A stretch of DNA of 38,970 nt from JASGCK01 sp031538565 (lineage in GTDB: Bacteria > Pseudomonadota > Gammaproteobacteria > Burkholderiales > Burkholderiaceae_C). The number at the start of each line of letters is the position of its first letter. Within the stretch, counting starts at the first letter, position 1. Made by a program: the position numbers and the translations under genes. The notes under the pieces are model-generated. The model saw nothing but the letters and a program-made list of their open reading frames with translations. It was not told where the DNA came from and did no database searches. Shown piece after piece: positions 25,262 through 31,821 of this stretch. The stretch lies in the NCBI GenBank assembly GCA_031538565.1, contig JAVKLS010000017.1:1-38970 (forward strand), read 5' to 3'.

Positions 25262-26179
25262 TTACGCCTTCAATAAACGCATGATCGTGTCATGCGGCGC
25301 GTGCCCGCTTTTAAGCAGCGTATCCAAAATGTTGAAATGATGACGCCCCGCAATGGTCTCCGCCACAGGCACAACCGCCTTGCCCCACGCGCGCTGCAAG
25401 AGTAAATTTTGATGAATAAACTCCGAACTCTCTTCTGCGCCCACAAAACAGTGCAGCGTGCCGCTTGCGGGTTTGGCAACAAAAATCGGACTTGCTTTTG
25501 CCGCATCCTCTGCCGTTAGTTTGAGCCCGTCTTTTAAAAATGGCGTGTGACGCAGCGGCTCCAAATCAAACACCCCTGAGAGCGAGACCGCACTCCGCAC
25601 CAAATGTGCAGGCAAATCGCTACCGAGCACTTGCCACGCGCAAGCCAACAGCATTGCCGCCAAATGTCCGCCCGCAGAATGCCCCACCACCGTGATGCGG
25701 CGCGGATCGCCACCAAACTTGGCAATGTTTCGGTACGTCCACACCAGCGCATGCACCATTTGCAGCGTGATGCGTGGAATCGTCACCGCTTCGCCATCCG
25801 TTTGGGGGCACAGCGCATAGTTGGGAATCACCACACAATGCCCCGCTTGCGCAAAGCTAGGAGCGATAAAACTGTGATCAGCCTTATCTAGAGAGCGCCA
25901 ATAGCCTCCGTGGATAAAAAACAGCACAGGAGCGTGACTAGACGTGCTCGGGAAAATATCCAGCACCTCATTCATATCGCCCGAGCCATTTTTGCCGTAA
26001 GGCACATCCAAGCGACAAATCAATTCGCTGCAAGCCTTTCGCGACAAAGCCTGCCAGCGATCGAGATAATTTTGAAAATCAGGCACAAGCAACCGATTGT
26101 TGTACTGGGCGTCCAGCCAAGCAGGATCAAATTTAGCAGTCGATGTGGGCAAGGAGCGCGAGATGGTTTTAGTGTTCAT
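25262..26179 (-). CDS. Alpha/beta hydrolase of the arylformamidase/carboxylesterase type
   Basis: 305 residues. FFIHGGYWRSLDKADHSF has the HGGxW oxyanion motif that marks kynurenine formamidase-like enzymes, and VVGHSAGGHLAAML is the nucleophile elbow. ETIAGRHHFNILDTL holds the probable catalytic His. No kynurenine pathway gene lies nearby, so the family name is only structural. It is the first gene of the seven-gene run ending with the thioesterase. The ATG at 26179 has no Shine-Dalgarno, and a TAAAAT box ends 6 bases upstream, so its mRNA may be leaderless. Confidence 0.85.
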   Translation of the reverse strand: MNTKTISRSLPTSTAKFDPAWLDAQYNNRLLVPDFQNYLDRWQALSRKACSELICRLDVPYGKNGSGDMNEVLDIFPSTSSHAPVLFFIHGGYWRSLDKADHSFIAPSFAQAGHCVVIPNYALCPQTDGEAVTIPRITLQMVHALVWTYRNIAKFGGDPRRITVVGHSAGGHLAAMLLACAWQVLGSDLPAHLVRSAVSLSGVFDLEPLRHTPFLKDGLKLTAEDAAKASPIFVAKPASGTLHCFVGAEESSEFIHQNLLLQRAWGKAVVPVAETIAGRHHFNILDTLLKSGHAPHDTIMRLLKA

Positions 26180-26224
26180 TGAATCATTTTAGAATGCCCA
26201 GTCAACTACTCGCACAAGGTTTGT
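26180..26224. promoter_or_regulatory. Short divergent promoter region between the esterase operon and gcvH
   Basis: The 45 bp contain ATTTTAGAAT (26186-26195): on the plus strand TAGAAT (26190-26195) could be the gcvH -10, and on the minus strand TAAAAT (26191-26186) the -10 for the esterase operon. The two boxes overlap, suggesting a symmetrical bidirectional promoter. Neither has a good -35. Confidence 0.3.
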
Positions 26225-26596
26225 ATGTCTCTTCACTTCACGGATGATCACCAATGGGCTCGCATTGCAGCAGACGGGCAAAGCGCCACCATCGGCATCA
26301 GCCATCACGCGCAAGACTTGCTGGGCGATGTGGTGTTTGTGGACTTGCCCGCCGTGGGCAAAACCTTTGCGCAACTAGAAGTTGGTGCGGTGGTCGAGTC
26401 CGTTAAAACCGCAGCCGATGTGCTCATGCCCCTTAGCGGCGAAGTGACCGAGGTCAACGAAGCACTTCGCGCCAACCCCGCACTTGCCAATACCGCACCT
26501 ATGGATGCGGGCTGGTTCATCAAAATCAAAATCAATCCTGCACACACCGCCGCAGAAATCACAAAGCTCACTGCGGAAGGTGACTATCAGCCGTAG
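26225..26596 (+). CDS. gcvH: Glycine cleavage system H protein
   Basis: 123 residues. The lipoyl carrier of the glycine cleavage complex shuttles the aminomethyl group between the P, T and L proteins. HQWARIAADGQSATIGIS, the lipoylated Lys in VESVKTAADVLMP (about K60) and the C-terminal MDAGWFIKIKI are intact. AAGG lies 6 bases before the ATG. gcvT and gcvP are not in the window. In some organisms H also serves as a lipoyl donor for other complexes, which could explain a lone gene. Confidence 0.96.
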   Translation: MSLHFTDDHQWARIAADGQSATIGISHHAQDLLGDVVFVDLPAVGKTFAQLEVGAVVESVKTAADVLMPLSGEVTEVNEALRANPALANTAPMDAGWFIKIKINPAHTAAEITKLTAEGDYQP

Positions 26597-26604
26597 TGAT
26601 TAGG

Positions 26605-28143
26605 CTACCCCTGCGCCGCTACGCGCTCGGCTTTGCTGTGCAGTTTGTTAAGCGCACTCAAATACGCTTTGGCGCTGGCAACGATGATGTCGGGGTCTGC
26701 GCCTACGCCATTGACCACGCGACCTGAGTTTTGCAAGCGCACCGTGACCTCGCCTTGGCTTTCAGTTGAGCCGCTGATGGCGTTGACCGAGTAGAGCACC
26801 ATCTCTGCGCCGCTTTTAGCGTGAAGCTCAATGGCTTTGAGTGACGCATCCACGGGCCCGTTGCCTTGCGATTTACCACTGACTTCTTTGCCGTCAATGG
26901 TAAAAACAACTGAGGCATAAGGCTTTTCACCCGTCTCGCTGGTTTGGCAAAGCGAGACAAAAGCGTAATGCTCGTTGTGGCTCTCCACCGACTCTTCACT
27001 CACCAGAGCGAGGATGTCTTCGTCAAAAATTTCGGCTTTTTTATCAGCAAGCTCTTTGAACTTCACAAATGCGGCATTCGTCTCAGCTTCAGACTCCAAG
27101 CTCACACCAAGCTCTTGCAAACGCTGCTTGAATGCGTTGCGCCCTGAGAGTTTGCCAAGCACAATTTTGTTGGCGCTCCAGCCCACGTCTTCGGCACGCA
27201 TGATTTCATAGGTGTCACGCGCTTTGAGCACGCCATCTTGATGAATACCGCTGGCGTGAGCAAACGCATTTGCACCCACGACGGCTTTGTTGGGCTGCAC
27301 CACAAAGCCCGTGGTTTGACTGACCATGCGGCTTGCTGCCAAAATTTGCGTGGTGTCAATGCGGGTGGTAAGTTTGAAATAGTCTTTGCGAGTTTTGACC
27401 GCCATCACAATTTCTTCCAAGCTGCAGTTACCCGCACGTTCGCCCAGTCCATTAATCGTGCACTCAACTTGACGTGCACCACCAATCATCACACCAGACA
27501 AGCTATTGGCAACAGCCATGCCAAGGTCGTTGTGGCAATGGACGCTCCACACGGCTTTATCGGAGTTGGGAATACGCGTGCGAAGGTCTTTGATGAAGTT
27601 GCCATACAACTCGGGGATGGCGTAGCCCACGGTATCGGGCACGTTGATCGTAGTGGCGCCTTCGGCAATCACGGCCTCTAACACGCGGCATAAAAAATCG
27701 GGGTCGCTGCGATAGCCGTCTTCGGGCGAGAACTCAATGTCGTCCATCAAGCCTCTAGCAAAGCGCGTCGCAAGCCGTGCTTGCTCAAACACCTGATCGG
27801 GCGTCATGCGAAGTTTCTTCTCCATATGCAAAGCACTGGTTGCAAGAAACAAATGCAAGCGTCCGCGATTGGCGGGTTTTAAGGCTTCGGCGGCGCGGGC
27901 AATGTCGCGGTCGTTGGCACGCGCCAAAGAGCAGACGGTGGAGTCTTTAATCACTTCGGCAATCGCCTTGACACATTCAAAGTCACCGTTGCTGGATGCA
28001 GCAAAGCCCGCTTCGATGACATCCACTTTTAGGCGTTCCAATTGACGCGCGATGCGGAGCTTTTCATCCCGCGTCATAGAGGCGCCTGGGCTTTGCTCGC
28101 CATCGCGTAAGGTGGTATCAAAAATGATGAGTTGGTCTGACAT
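26605..28143 (-). CDS. leuA: 2-isopropylmalate synthase
   Basis: 512 residues. It condenses 2-ketoisovalerate and acetyl-CoA, the first committed step of leucine synthesis. IFDTTLRDGEQSPGASMT is the catalytic TIM-barrel start, VHCHNDLGMAVANS holds metal ligands, and GLGERAGNCSLEEIV is a family hallmark. The C-terminal part (residues about 390-500) is the LeuA allosteric domain for leucine inhibition. AGGAG precedes the ATG by 6 bases. It is preceded by a leader peptide, an antiterminator and a terminator, so transcription is expected to depend on charged tRNA-Leu. Confidence 0.97.
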   Translation of the reverse strand: MSDQLIIFDTTLRDGEQSPGASMTRDEKLRIARQLERLKVDVIEAGFAASSNGDFECVKAIAEVIKDSTVCSLARANDRDIARAAEALKPANRGRLHLFLATSALHMEKKLRMTPDQVFEQARLATRFARGLMDDIEFSPEDGYRSDPDFLCRVLEAVIAEGATTINVPDTVGYAIPELYGNFIKDLRTRIPNSDKAVWSVHCHNDLGMAVANSLSGVMIGGARQVECTINGLGERAGNCSLEEIVMAVKTRKDYFKLTTRIDTTQILAASRMVSQTTGFVVQPNKAVVGANAFAHASGIHQDGVLKARDTYEIMRAEDVGWSANKIVLGKLSGRNAFKQRLQELGVSLESEAETNAAFVKFKELADKKAEIFDEDILALVSEESVESHNEHYAFVSLCQTSETGEKPYASVVFTIDGKEVSGKSQGNGPVDASLKAIELHAKSGAEMVLYSVNAISGSTESQGEVTVRLQNSGRVVNGVGADPDIIVASAKAYLSALNKLHSKAERVAAQG

Positions 28144-28172
28144 AAAAGCTCCTAGAAGAAAAATTTAGGCAT

Positions 28173-28200
28173 AAAAAAACCCGTTGGGGTTAGCAACGGG
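28173..28200 (-). terminator. Attenuator terminator upstream of leuA
   Basis: Read on the minus strand, CCCGTTG (28200-28194) pairs perfectly with CAACGGG (28186-28180) across a 7-base loop CTAACCC, followed by seven T (28179-28173). This is an intrinsic terminator located 30 bases before the leuA ATG, so it would stop transcription unless disrupted. Confidence 0.92.
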
Positions 28201-28266
28201 CTGGCGGGGTTTTTGCTTATACTTTTTTTAGATGCAAAAAAACTGCTGCCCGTTGACGGATAGCAG
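28194..28266 (-). promoter_or_regulatory. Antiterminator and pause hairpin of the leuA attenuator
   Basis: The leader segment CAACGGGC (plus-strand 28248-28255) can pair with GCCCGTTG (28194-28201), which contains the 5' arm of the terminator. This pairing excludes the terminator. A competing hairpin at 28243-28266 (CTGCT pairs with AGCAG, and CCG with CGG around a TCAA loop) would sequester CAACGGGC when the ribosome runs through the leader. A ribosome stalled on the Leu codons at 28261-28275 would cover the 5' CTGCT arm and free the antiterminator, so leucine shortage turns leuA on. Confidence 0.85.
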
Positions 28267-28299
28267 TAGTAGCAAAGTAGAGGCAAATTTAAGATTCAT
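28228..28299 (-). CDS. leuL: leu operon leader peptide with five consecutive leucines
   Basis: A 23-residue ORF, MNLKFAST followed by LLLLL (residues 9-13) and ending in QQFFCI. The Leu codons are TTG CTA CTA CTG CTA, three of them CTA, a codon often rare. The run is aligned with the start of the competing hairpin, exactly where stalling must act. No Shine-Dalgarno is visible; a TATACT box ends 7 bases before the ATG, so the mRNA may begin at or within one base of the ATG. It is too short for ordinary gene prediction. Confidence 0.88.
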   Translation of the reverse strand: MNLKFASTLLLLLSVNGQQFFCI

Positions 28300-28341
28300 G
28301 GCGCGGAGTATAACCACAGTTATTTTTAAAGGAGAACGTAG
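28300..28341. promoter_or_regulatory. Divergent promoter region between leuL-leuA and the acyl-CoA ligase gene
   Basis: On the minus strand TATACT (plus-strand 28307-28312) is a good -10 for the leuA leader, ending 7 bases before the leuL ATG. A -35 is not evident. On the plus strand AAAGGAG (28328-28334) is the ribosome binding site of the acyl-CoA ligase gene, 7-8 bases before its ATG. Confidence 0.5.
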
Positions 28342-29985
28342 ATGCTAGGCTTGATGCAAGACCAACCCTTATTGATTTCCAACCTCATCGAATTTACCGC
28401 GCGGCATCACGCGGATGGCGAAATCGTCTCGCGCCGCGTGGAGGGCGATATCCACCGATCCACATGGGGAGATGTTGCCAAGCGTTCCAAGCAAGTAGCG
28501 CAGGCGCTTGACGGCTTAAAGCTAGATTTTTCTAGCCGCGTGGCAACGCTGGCCTGGAATGGCTATCGGCATTTGGAGCTTTATTTTGGCGTGAGCGGCT
28601 CTGGGCGCGTACTGCACACGCTCAATCCACGCCTGCATCCCGATCAAGTGGTGTGGATTGCCAACCACGCCGAAGACGAAGTTTTGTGCTTTGATGCAAC
28701 GTTTTTGCCGATCGTGCAAGCAGTGCACGCACGCTGCACAACCATCAAAACTTTTGTGTTGTTGTGCGATGCTGACAAGCTGCCTGCGGATACGGGCATC
28801 CCCAATTTGCTTAGTTACGAGGCGTGGATCGCCCCGCATCCCACGCGCTATCAATGGCCGCAGTTTGACGAGAACAGCGCCTCATCCATGTGCTACACCA
28901 GCGGCACAACGGGCAATCCCAAGGCGGCTTTGTATTCGCATCGCTCGACCACGCTGCACGCCTACGCGGCCGCGCTGCCCGATGTGATGAGCATCAGCGC
29001 ACGCGACGCCATCTTGCCCGTTGTACCCATGTTCCACGTCAACGCCTGGGGCATTCCTTATAGCGGCGCACTCACGGGCGCAAAGCTTGTCTTTCCCGGG
29101 CCCGCGCTAGACGGCAAGTCGGTGTACGAACTCATTGAAACAGAGCACGTCACCTACGCTGCGGGCGTGCCCACCGTGTGGCAAATGATGCTGACTTACA
29201 TGAAGACCAACCATCTTAAATTTAGCACCCTAAGCCGCACCGTGATTGGTGGCTCGGCTTGTCCACCAGCCATGATTCGCGCATTTAACGACGATTACGG
29301 CGTGGAAGTGCTGCACGCTTGGGGCATGACCGAAATGTCGCCGCTGGGCACGTTGTGCACGCTCAAAAACAAGCATCACCGTTTGCCTGCTGAGGCACAA
29401 ATGCAAATCAGGCTGAAACAAGGGCGCTCAATTTATGGCATTGATATGAAGGTAGTGAATGAGCAAGGCGCCGAGCTGGCTTGGGATGGCAAATCAACGG
29501 GCGACTTGCTAGTCAAAGGGCCGTGGGTCGTGTCAGCGTATTTCAAACAAAGTGAAATTGAAGGAGGGGCAGACAGTCCTTTAATTGATGGCTGGTTCCC
29601 CACGGGCGACGTTGCCAGCATTGACCCAGACGGTTTTTTGCAAATTACCGATCGCAGCAAAGACGTTATCAAATCGGGTGGGGAGTGGATTAGCTCTATT
29701 GACATTGAAAACATTGCCATGGCGCACCCCGCAGTTGCAATGGCGGCCTGCATAGGAATGCCGCATCCTAAGTGGGACGAGCGCCCCATCATTGCGGTCG
29801 TCAAGCGCGAAGCTGCAAACGTCTCGTGCGAAGAGTTGCTGCAATTTTTTGTAGGTAAAACCGCCAAATGGCAGATTCCTGATGACGTGGTTTTTGTTGA
29901 AGCGATTCCGCTGGGTGCTACGGGAAAAATGCAAAAAATGAAATTGCGCGAGCAACTCAAAGACTACAAACTGCCAAGCGCGTAG
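28342..29985 (+). CDS. Fatty-acid/3-(methylthio)propionate-type acyl-CoA ligase (AMP-binding)
   Basis: 547 residues. SMCYTSGTTGNPKAALYSHR is the ATP/AMP-binding motif, AWGMTEMSPLG the second core motif, GWFPTGDVASIDPDGF the AMP hinge, and GKMQKMKLREQL carries the catalytic Lys region. VVPMFHVNAWGIPYSGAL is shared with AlkK-type medium-chain acyl-CoA ligases and DmdB. Substrate therefore could be a medium-chain fatty acid or methylthiopropionate; no dmd genes are nearby. AAGGAG lies 8 bases before the ATG. It converges with the SMP-30 gene across 11 bases without a visible terminator. Confidence 0.93.
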   Translation: MLGLMQDQPLLISNLIEFTARHHADGEIVSRRVEGDIHRSTWGDVAKRSKQVAQALDGLKLDFSSRVATLAWNGYRHLELYFGVSGSGRVLHTLNPRLHPDQVVWIANHAEDEVLCFDATFLPIVQAVHARCTTIKTFVLLCDADKLPADTGIPNLLSYEAWIAPHPTRYQWPQFDENSASSMCYTSGTTGNPKAALYSHRSTTLHAYAAALPDVMSISARDAILPVVPMFHVNAWGIPYSGALTGAKLVFPGPALDGKSVYELIETEHVTYAAGVPTVWQMMLTYMKTNHLKFSTLSRTVIGGSACPPAMIRAFNDDYGVEVLHAWGMTEMSPLGTLCTLKNKHHRLPAEAQMQIRLKQGRSIYGIDMKVVNEQGAELAWDGKSTGDLLVKGPWVVSAYFKQSEIEGGADSPLIDGWFPTGDVASIDPDGFLQITDRSKDVIKSGGEWISSIDIENIAMAHPAVAMAACIGMPHPKWDERPIIAVVKREAANVSCEELLQFFVGKTAKWQIPDDVVFVEAIPLGATGKMQKMKLREQLKDYKLPSA

Positions 29986-29996
29986 CCACCCAACTT

Positions 29997-30923
29997 TTAA
30001 TCGGCAAAAAAGTGGACGGGTACGCCCTGCTGCGTCACACGCCTAGCAAACACCGCGCCCAAATCGGGCTGTGCGGCCAGCTCGGCCTCGCTACGATTTT
30101 CGCGCAGCGACGTGACGAACAGCGTTTTTAAGTCCGCACCACCAAAGCAGGGCATGGTCGGGCAAGACACAGGAATGGTCATGCGCGCTAACTCGGCGTG
30201 ACTGGGCGAGAGTTTCAAAATCGCACCCGCCTCCATCAGTGCCACGTAGTAATTGCCATCGGAGTCCGTGGTGGCACCATCGGGTCTGCCGCCGTACTGG
30301 GCTTGACTACCTTTGCGCGGAAAGTCACGCAACACGCGGCGGTTGGCGAGTTGATTGCTTTTGGCATCCCAATCGAACAGGTGCAGCGTGTGCCCAAACG
30401 AGTCAGACCAATACATGGTCTTTCCATCCCCAGACCAAGCCAAGCCGTTGGATACCGTCATGCCCGTGGCTTGCTGCTGCACGTGGACGGCACCCGAGGA
30501 CTGCATTTCAAGGCTGTAGAGCGTGCCGTTATTGCTGGTGCGCGGCTCGTTCATCGTGCCGCACCAAAAGCGCCCCTCCGGGTCGCACTTGCCATCGTTA
30601 AAGCGCATGGTGCGGGTATCAAAATCAAAATGCCCAGTCCCCACGGTTGCCAGTGGCTGCAAAGTGCCGCCCCACTCACGCGCACGATAAAACCCATCGC
30701 GCAGCGCCACCACCAAACCGCCCGAGCGTGCGGGCGCAATGCAGCAGGGCTCTTGTGGCATCTCCCACAACTCTTCTACGTTTGATTCAATGTGCAAGCG
30801 GTGAATCTGCCCGCCCAAAATATCGACCCAATACAGGCGCTGCTCGTGCGGATGCCAAAACGGCGACTCGGCGAGCAAGTTTGCTTGCTTCGATACCACT
30901 TGCCATTCGGTTGAGATGTTCAT
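29997..30923 (-). CDS. SMP-30/gluconolactonase-family protein
   Basis: 308 residues, a six-bladed beta-propeller lactonase family. AESPFWHPHEQRLYWVDI has the first metal-binding Glu, RFNDGKCDPEGRFWCGTM the Asn/Asp region, and SNGLAWSGDGKTMYWSDS the catalytic Asp. This pattern fits an aldonolactonase, often in L-arabinose, galactose or gluconate breakdown. AAAGG lies 9 bases upstream of the ATG. It is 10 bases downstream of the aldose epimerase gene, and together they suggest sugar oxidation. Confidence 0.9.
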   Translation of the reverse strand: MNISTEWQVVSKQANLLAESPFWHPHEQRLYWVDILGGQIHRLHIESNVEELWEMPQEPCCIAPARSGGLVVALRDGFYRAREWGGTLQPLATVGTGHFDFDTRTMRFNDGKCDPEGRFWCGTMNEPRTSNNGTLYSLEMQSSGAVHVQQQATGMTVSNGLAWSGDGKTMYWSDSFGHTLHLFDWDAKSNQLANRRVLRDFPRKGSQAQYGGRPDGATTDSDGNYYVALMEAGAILKLSPSHAELARMTIPVSCPTMPCFGGADLKTLFVTSLRENRSEAELAAQPDLGAVFARRVTQQGVPVHFFAD

Positions 30924-30933
30924 GTGCTTGCCT

Positions 30934-31821
30934 TTATTTCAATTTGCATTTGACTTCAATTTGCATCTGGCACGAGTATGTCTCGCCGCTTGCCAACACC
31001 TGCACACCCAAAAGGCGCAGCGCGTCCAGCGATGCAGCGCTATTGACTGCATTGCTCACGTGGCTAACAGGTTCGATGGCAATAAAGTTTTTTGCAGGCG
31101 TGGTGTACACAACAAGGCGCGACAAATCAGACGTTATTCGAATTGATAACGCCGCGTCTTCTAGCCGCGCCTCGCCCGCCCAGCCTTCAAAGCAATGATC
31201 CACATCCAAATTGGCAATAGCGCCCTCAATGCCTGGTGACGCCGTGCTTTGCGTGGGCAGCTTATCGACACCCATGTCCCAGCGCGAAGCAGCGCGAAAC
31301 GACAAGCGCGACGTGGATCGTTTGGAAAAATACGGATGCCAGCCCAACCCCACAGGCGCGGCGCTTGGTGCTAGGTTTGTGATGGAGAGACTCATGGACA
31401 GCGCACCGCCCTCCAACGTCAAGCTATGCCGCACATCAAACGCAAACGGCCACGCTGCGTCGGCGGTGTGCTGATACGACAGCATGGCAAAGTCCTCTCT
31501 TGCCTCCAGCACTTGCCACGGACGCTGCCACGCCACACCGTGAATCGCGTGCTCTTCTTGCGTGCCCATTTTGCTCAGCCAATGCGCTGCGCCATTCCAC
31601 TGCAAACACGCTTTGGCCATGCGGTTAGAAAACGGTACGAGCACAAAACTTCCCATATCGTGCGCCGTGCGAATCTGGTGCGGAGGTTCGCGAAAAATCG
31701 GCACATCGCTCTGCACAAGATCATTCAAGCCTTGCCAGACAAGGCTTTCAATCGAGCCGCCCAAATCGGGGCGAAGCACGCAGCGCAAGTGTTTGTTTTT
31801 AAGTGTCAAAGTGGAAGTCAT
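30934..31821 (-). CDS. Aldose 1-epimerase (GalM-like)
   Basis: 295 residues. RPDLGGSIESLVWQG, FVLVPFSNRM, HAIHGVAWQRPW (catalytic His), GLGWHPYFSK and FIAIEPVSHVSNAV (catalytic Glu) match GalM-like mutarotases, which interconvert alpha and beta aldose anomers. The ATG at 31821 overlaps the addA stop by one base. A frame to 31842 exists but would begin inside addA without a better ribosome binding site. The tail (QMQIEVKCKLK) comes from a tandem DNA duplication. Confidence 0.88.
   Translation of the reverse strand: MTSTLTLKNKHLRCVLRPDLGGSIESLVWQGLNDLVQSDVPIFREPPHQIRTAHDMGSFVLVPFSNRMAKACLQWNGAAHWLSKMGTQEEHAIHGVAWQRPWQVLEAREDFAMLSYQHTADAAWPFAFDVRHSLTLEGGALSMSLSITNLAPSAAPVGLGWHPYFSKRSTSRLSFRAASRWDMGVDKLPTQSTASPGIEGAIANLDVDHCFEGWAGEARLEDAALSIRITSDLSRLVVYTTPAKNFIAIEPVSHVSNAVNSAASLDALRLLGVQVLASGETYSCQMQIEVKCKLK
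30938..30966 (-). repeat. 12-bp direct repeat, period 17, at the end of the epimerase gene
   Basis: TTCAATTTGCAT occurs at 30938-30949 and 30955-30966 on the plus strand. The copies lie in the last codons of the epimerase gene. The period of 17 is not a multiple of three, so the two copies are read in different frames, as expected if a tandem duplication changed the protein's tail. Confidence 0.85.

Noticed and set aside
26597..26604. Terminator between convergent gcvH and leuA
   Set aside because: Only 8 bases separate the genes and no hairpin with a T run is visible.
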